This document shows positions 62,351-64,000 of a stretch of DNA of 64,000 nt, piece by piece. The DNA is taken from positions 115,303 to 179,302 of the forward strand of contig JACCEO010000007.1 of NCBI GenBank assembly GCA_013416485.1, written 5' to 3'. The stretch comes from Alcaligenaceae bacterium (GTDB lineage: Bacteria; Pseudomonadota; Gammaproteobacteria; Burkholderiales; Burkholderiaceae_B). The notes under the pieces are model-generated. The model was not told the DNA's origin. It did no database searches and saw only the letters and a program-made list of their open reading frames with translations. The position numbers were made by a program, and so were the translations under genes. How positions within the stretch are numbered: position 1 is the stretch's first letter; every line of letters starts with the position of its first letter.

Positions 62351-62482
62351 TTACCTTCTTCGCCTTTTCTTTCTTTTATCGCCTGAATGGGCCAAATACA
62401 CGATAACGACAAAAGGGGCTGCAAAAGGCAGGATGGTGAGGCTTAAGAATATAGCCACAAGAAAACCAATGAATCCAATCAT
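62351..62482 (-). CDS. 43-aa small membrane protein with a basic tail
   Basis: ATG 62482, with AAGG about ten bases upstream, opens 43 codons: a hydrophobic stretch of ~30 residues ('MIGFIGFLVAIFLSLTILPF' then more) and a C-terminal 'GDKRKKRRRR' tail, so one or two membrane passes with a cytoplasmic basic end. The gene sits 78 bp before the BREX HTH gene on the same strand. I recognise no family. Its hydrophobic/basic pattern is unlikely to be chance, but there is no homology evidence. Confidence 0.55.
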   Translation of the reverse strand: MIGFIGFLVAIFLSLTILPFAAPFVVIVYLAHSGDKRKKRRRR

Positions 62483-62538
62483 GTCAGTGCCCTTGTTATC
62501 GTTTGTTACTGATCATTCTAACGATAAACACTGCTTCT

Positions 62539-62655
62539 AGTTAGACCACCCATCGGCCGGTAGTGGCGCTCGCCGCGCGGCCAGCATTCGCAATCAGTGC
62601 ATATCGGGCCGTCGTTCCCGTTGCCATGAGCGCGTCGCCCAAAACGCCGACTGTA
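62539..62655. repeat. ~117-bp imperfect repeat, copy 1 (upstream of radC)
   Basis: Shares AGTTAGA-CACC at its left end, GTGGCGCTCGCCGCGCGG inside and AAAACGCCGACTGTA at its right end with copy 2 at 63638-63755; the middle differs. Both copies have the same orientation and length and flank radC. The rest of 62483-62911 (the radC leader, with a CCCCGC-AAG-GCGGGG hairpin near 62706 and two copies of GCCCCGG-CAGCAG) has no gene I can support. Confidence 0.75.
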
Positions 62656-62911
62656 CCGCCATCCGTTGCTGCTGCCCTGGCTTTCGCGGCATAAACGGCG
62701 TCCTCCCCGCAAGGCGGGGCCCCTCCATATATTCCACGGTCCTGTTCATCAGCCCCGGCCAGCAGTTCAGCACGGCAAGGCGACGAACTCACGGCAACGG
62801 CGGCAACACCGCAGGAACCGTATTACTGCGAACGCCGAAAACCTACGACCAGGCTCGGAATCTTCGGCCCCGGTCAGCAGGAAAACCAACCGGCTTTTGA
62901 AGGACAGGACA

Positions 62912-63445
62912 ATGGAAAACATTAACCACAATGCAGCTTTGGGCTATGACAACATGAACGCGGGCCAGACGCTATACGTGCGCAGCCCATCGGGGCGATA
63001 CCGTGCCGCGACGGATTCGCACGTACTGGCCGCTGCGCGGATTGCCGCCGAAAGCTTGATTAGTGATCGGGCCGCAATGGGGAGCCCGGATACGGTCAAA
63101 CGGTATTTTCAGTCGAAACTTTCGGGAATGGGGCACGAAGTCGCTGCTGTGCTGTACCTGAACAGTCAGTTTAAGGTGATCCGTTATATGGAAATGAGCC
63201 ATGGAACGCTGACGCAGGCCAGCGTATACTCACGCGAAATCGTAAAAACTGCTCTACGCCTTGATGCGGCTGCACTCATCATGTCGCACAATCACCCCAG
63301 CGGCGTACCCGAAGCTAGCGAAGCCGATCTTGCTTTGACACGGCACCTGAAACAAGCCTTGGCGCTGATCGACGTTCGCTTGCTGGATCACATTATTGTT
63401 ACAGGGCAAAACACCACTTCGTTAGCGGAAAGAGGCCAACTGTAA
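62912..63445 (+). CDS. RadC-family JAB-domain protein
   Basis: 177 residues with the RadC/MPN+ domain: 'VLYLNSQFKVIRYMEMSHGT' and the metal motif 'MSHNHPSGVPEASEADLALT' (His-x-His, then Ser and Asp), ending 'HIIVTGQNTTSLAERGQL'. It lacks the N-terminal helix-hairpin-helix region of chromosomal RadC, as is usual for the mobile-element form. ATG 62912 is preceded by AGGACAGG. Function is not established in the family despite the name. It is flanked by two ~117-bp repeats. Confidence 0.9.
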   Translation: MENINHNAALGYDNMNAGQTLYVRSPSGRYRAATDSHVLAAARIAAESLISDRAAMGSPDTVKRYFQSKLSGMGHEVAAVLYLNSQFKVIRYMEMSHGTLTQASVYSREIVKTALRLDAAALIMSHNHPSGVPEASEADLALTRHLKQALALIDVRLLDHIIVTGQNTTSLAERGQL

Positions 63446-63637
63446 GACGGATTCGGGCGGGCTGCGGCCCGCCTGGGCTTCTATGCGTCGCCCTGCGTGG
63501 CCGCAGATTGGACTTGTGCTGTCGCACAAGTGGTCATTCGCTTTTTTCTTTTTCAACATAAGCCCCGCCCTGGTGTGCCAGGCCGGGTAAATGGCGGCTT
63601 GCCTGAGCAAGCCGATGGCAAGGCCATAACCCATTTA

Positions 63638-63755
63638 AGTTAGATCACCGGTTTGGTGATGGTGGCGCTCGCCGCGCGGGCTGTTGCCGGGTTGTGCTCT
63701 GTGGCACCGCAAGCCTGATCCTAAGGGTTCCATCGCCCCAAAACGCCGACTGTAT
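63638..63755. repeat. ~117-bp imperfect repeat, copy 2 (interrupted by IS3-type element)
   Basis: Second copy of the repeat flanking radC. Identity to copy 1 stops abruptly after AAAACGCCGACTGTA, where the IS3-type terminal sequence begins, so the element probably inserted here. The 190 bp between radC and this copy hold nothing I can assign. Confidence 0.72.
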
Positions 63756-64000
63756 TGAATCACCCCGGATTTTGAGGAGGGTGTTTGGTCAACGTAAAAC
63801 GGGTTTGGCAGCGTGTGCTGCGAGTTGGTCATAGTAACGCTGTTCTGCCTCGGCAGGGGGGATGTCGCCTATGGATTTAAGCAGGCGCTGGTGATTGAAC
63901 CAAGACACCCATTCCAAGGTGGCCAGCTCTACCGCCGCCTTGGTCTTCCAGGGACCACGCCGGTGAATCACCTCCGTTTTGTAAAGCCCATTAATGGTTT
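63756..64000 (-). mobile_element. IS3-family insertion sequence, one end only
   Basis: Starts at TGAATCACCCCGGATTTTGA, a plausible IS3-type terminal inverted repeat, and continues off the window. The transposase C-terminus lies 33 bp inside. The other end, and therefore the target duplication, is not in the window. Confidence 0.75.
63789..64000 (-). CDS. IS3-family transposase OrfB, C-terminal part (runs off window)
   Basis: The minus-strand frame is open from the window edge to TGA 63789 and reads 'INGLYKTEVIHRRGPWK', then 'LEWVSWFNHQRLLKSIGDIP' and 'PAEAEQRYYDQL', the C-terminal end of the DDE integrase-like domain of IS3 OrfB. The catalytic acidic residues lie outside the window. Confidence 0.88.
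   Translation of the reverse strand, partial: TINGLYKTEVIHRRGPWKTKAAVELATLEWVSWFNHQRLLKSIGDIPPAEAEQRYYDQLAAHAAKPVLR

Noticed and set aside
62541..62792. Minus-strand ORF over repeat copy 1 as a gene
   Set aside because: The frame is not kept in copy 2 and no start signal is seen; shared sequence is better explained as a non-coding repeat.
43260..64000. A right-hand attachment site inside the window
   Set aside because: No second copy of the guaA 3' end was found after 43,260; the boundary probably lies beyond 64,000.

Overview
This window looks like a chromosomal segment of a betaproteobacterium, most likely family Alcaligenaceae (Burkholderiales). That rests on gene content and protein resemblance (lysS/prfB, recJ next to a mutase-like gene, one lolC/E plus lolD, comEC, greB, purL, guaB, guaA) and is inference. 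Base composition is moderate for the group. No tRNA, rRNA or CRISPR array was seen.

Positions 1-43,260 are ordinary core chromosome. From left to right: a prfB-SDR-lysS cluster in which prfB carries the classic programmed +1 frameshift; a TRAP transporter operon (dctP-dctQ-dctM); a periplasmic molybdopterin-fold protein followed by a histidine kinase and a LuxR-type response regulator; two coupled envelope genes of unknown function; hemerythrin and AhpD-like genes; a SsuABC/TauABC-like ABC importer with an extra solute-binding gene; a serine acetyltransferase; a DMT exporter; recJ; lolC/E-lolD-tatD; a ferric-reductase-like flavoprotein; an Old Yellow Enzyme; comEC; a branched-chain 2-oxoacid dehydrogenase operon (E1alpha, E1beta, E2; no E3); a hydrolase; a PHP phosphoesterase that appears to lack a canonical start codon; greB; purL; guaB; a second hydrolase; and guaA.

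Directly after guaA, a tyrosine integrase begins a genomic island that runs off the right edge. The 3' end of guaA is a known island integration site. The island holds the integrase with a cluster of short direct and inverted repeats, an AlpA-type regulator, a YdaS/Cro-like regulator, a type 1 BREX phage-defence operon on the minus strand (small membrane protein, HTH gene, brxA, brxB, brxC, pglX, pglZ, brxL), a radC-family gene flanked by two ~117-bp imperfect repeats, and the end of an IS3-family element.

The most unusual part is the middle of the BREX operon. pglX is split at the methyltransferase/specificity boundary into a 598-aa methyltransferase half and a 578-aa C-terminal half, each with its own start and stop. 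About 2.4 kb lies between them: a remnant of an AlbA_2-type gene whose start overlaps the pglX-N stop, an ABC/AAA_15-like ATPase, a small protein with a PD-(D/E)XK nuclease motif, and a winged-helix protein resembling the AlbA_2-family C-terminus. Most stops and starts in this stretch overlap by 4 or 8 nt, so it reads as a coupled operon. The likely history is split pglX, then an AlbA_2 gene between the halves, then replacement of most of that gene by an ATPase-nuclease pair. A 49-aa ORF made mostly of LESR repeats lies between pglX-C and pglZ, overlapping the pglZ start.
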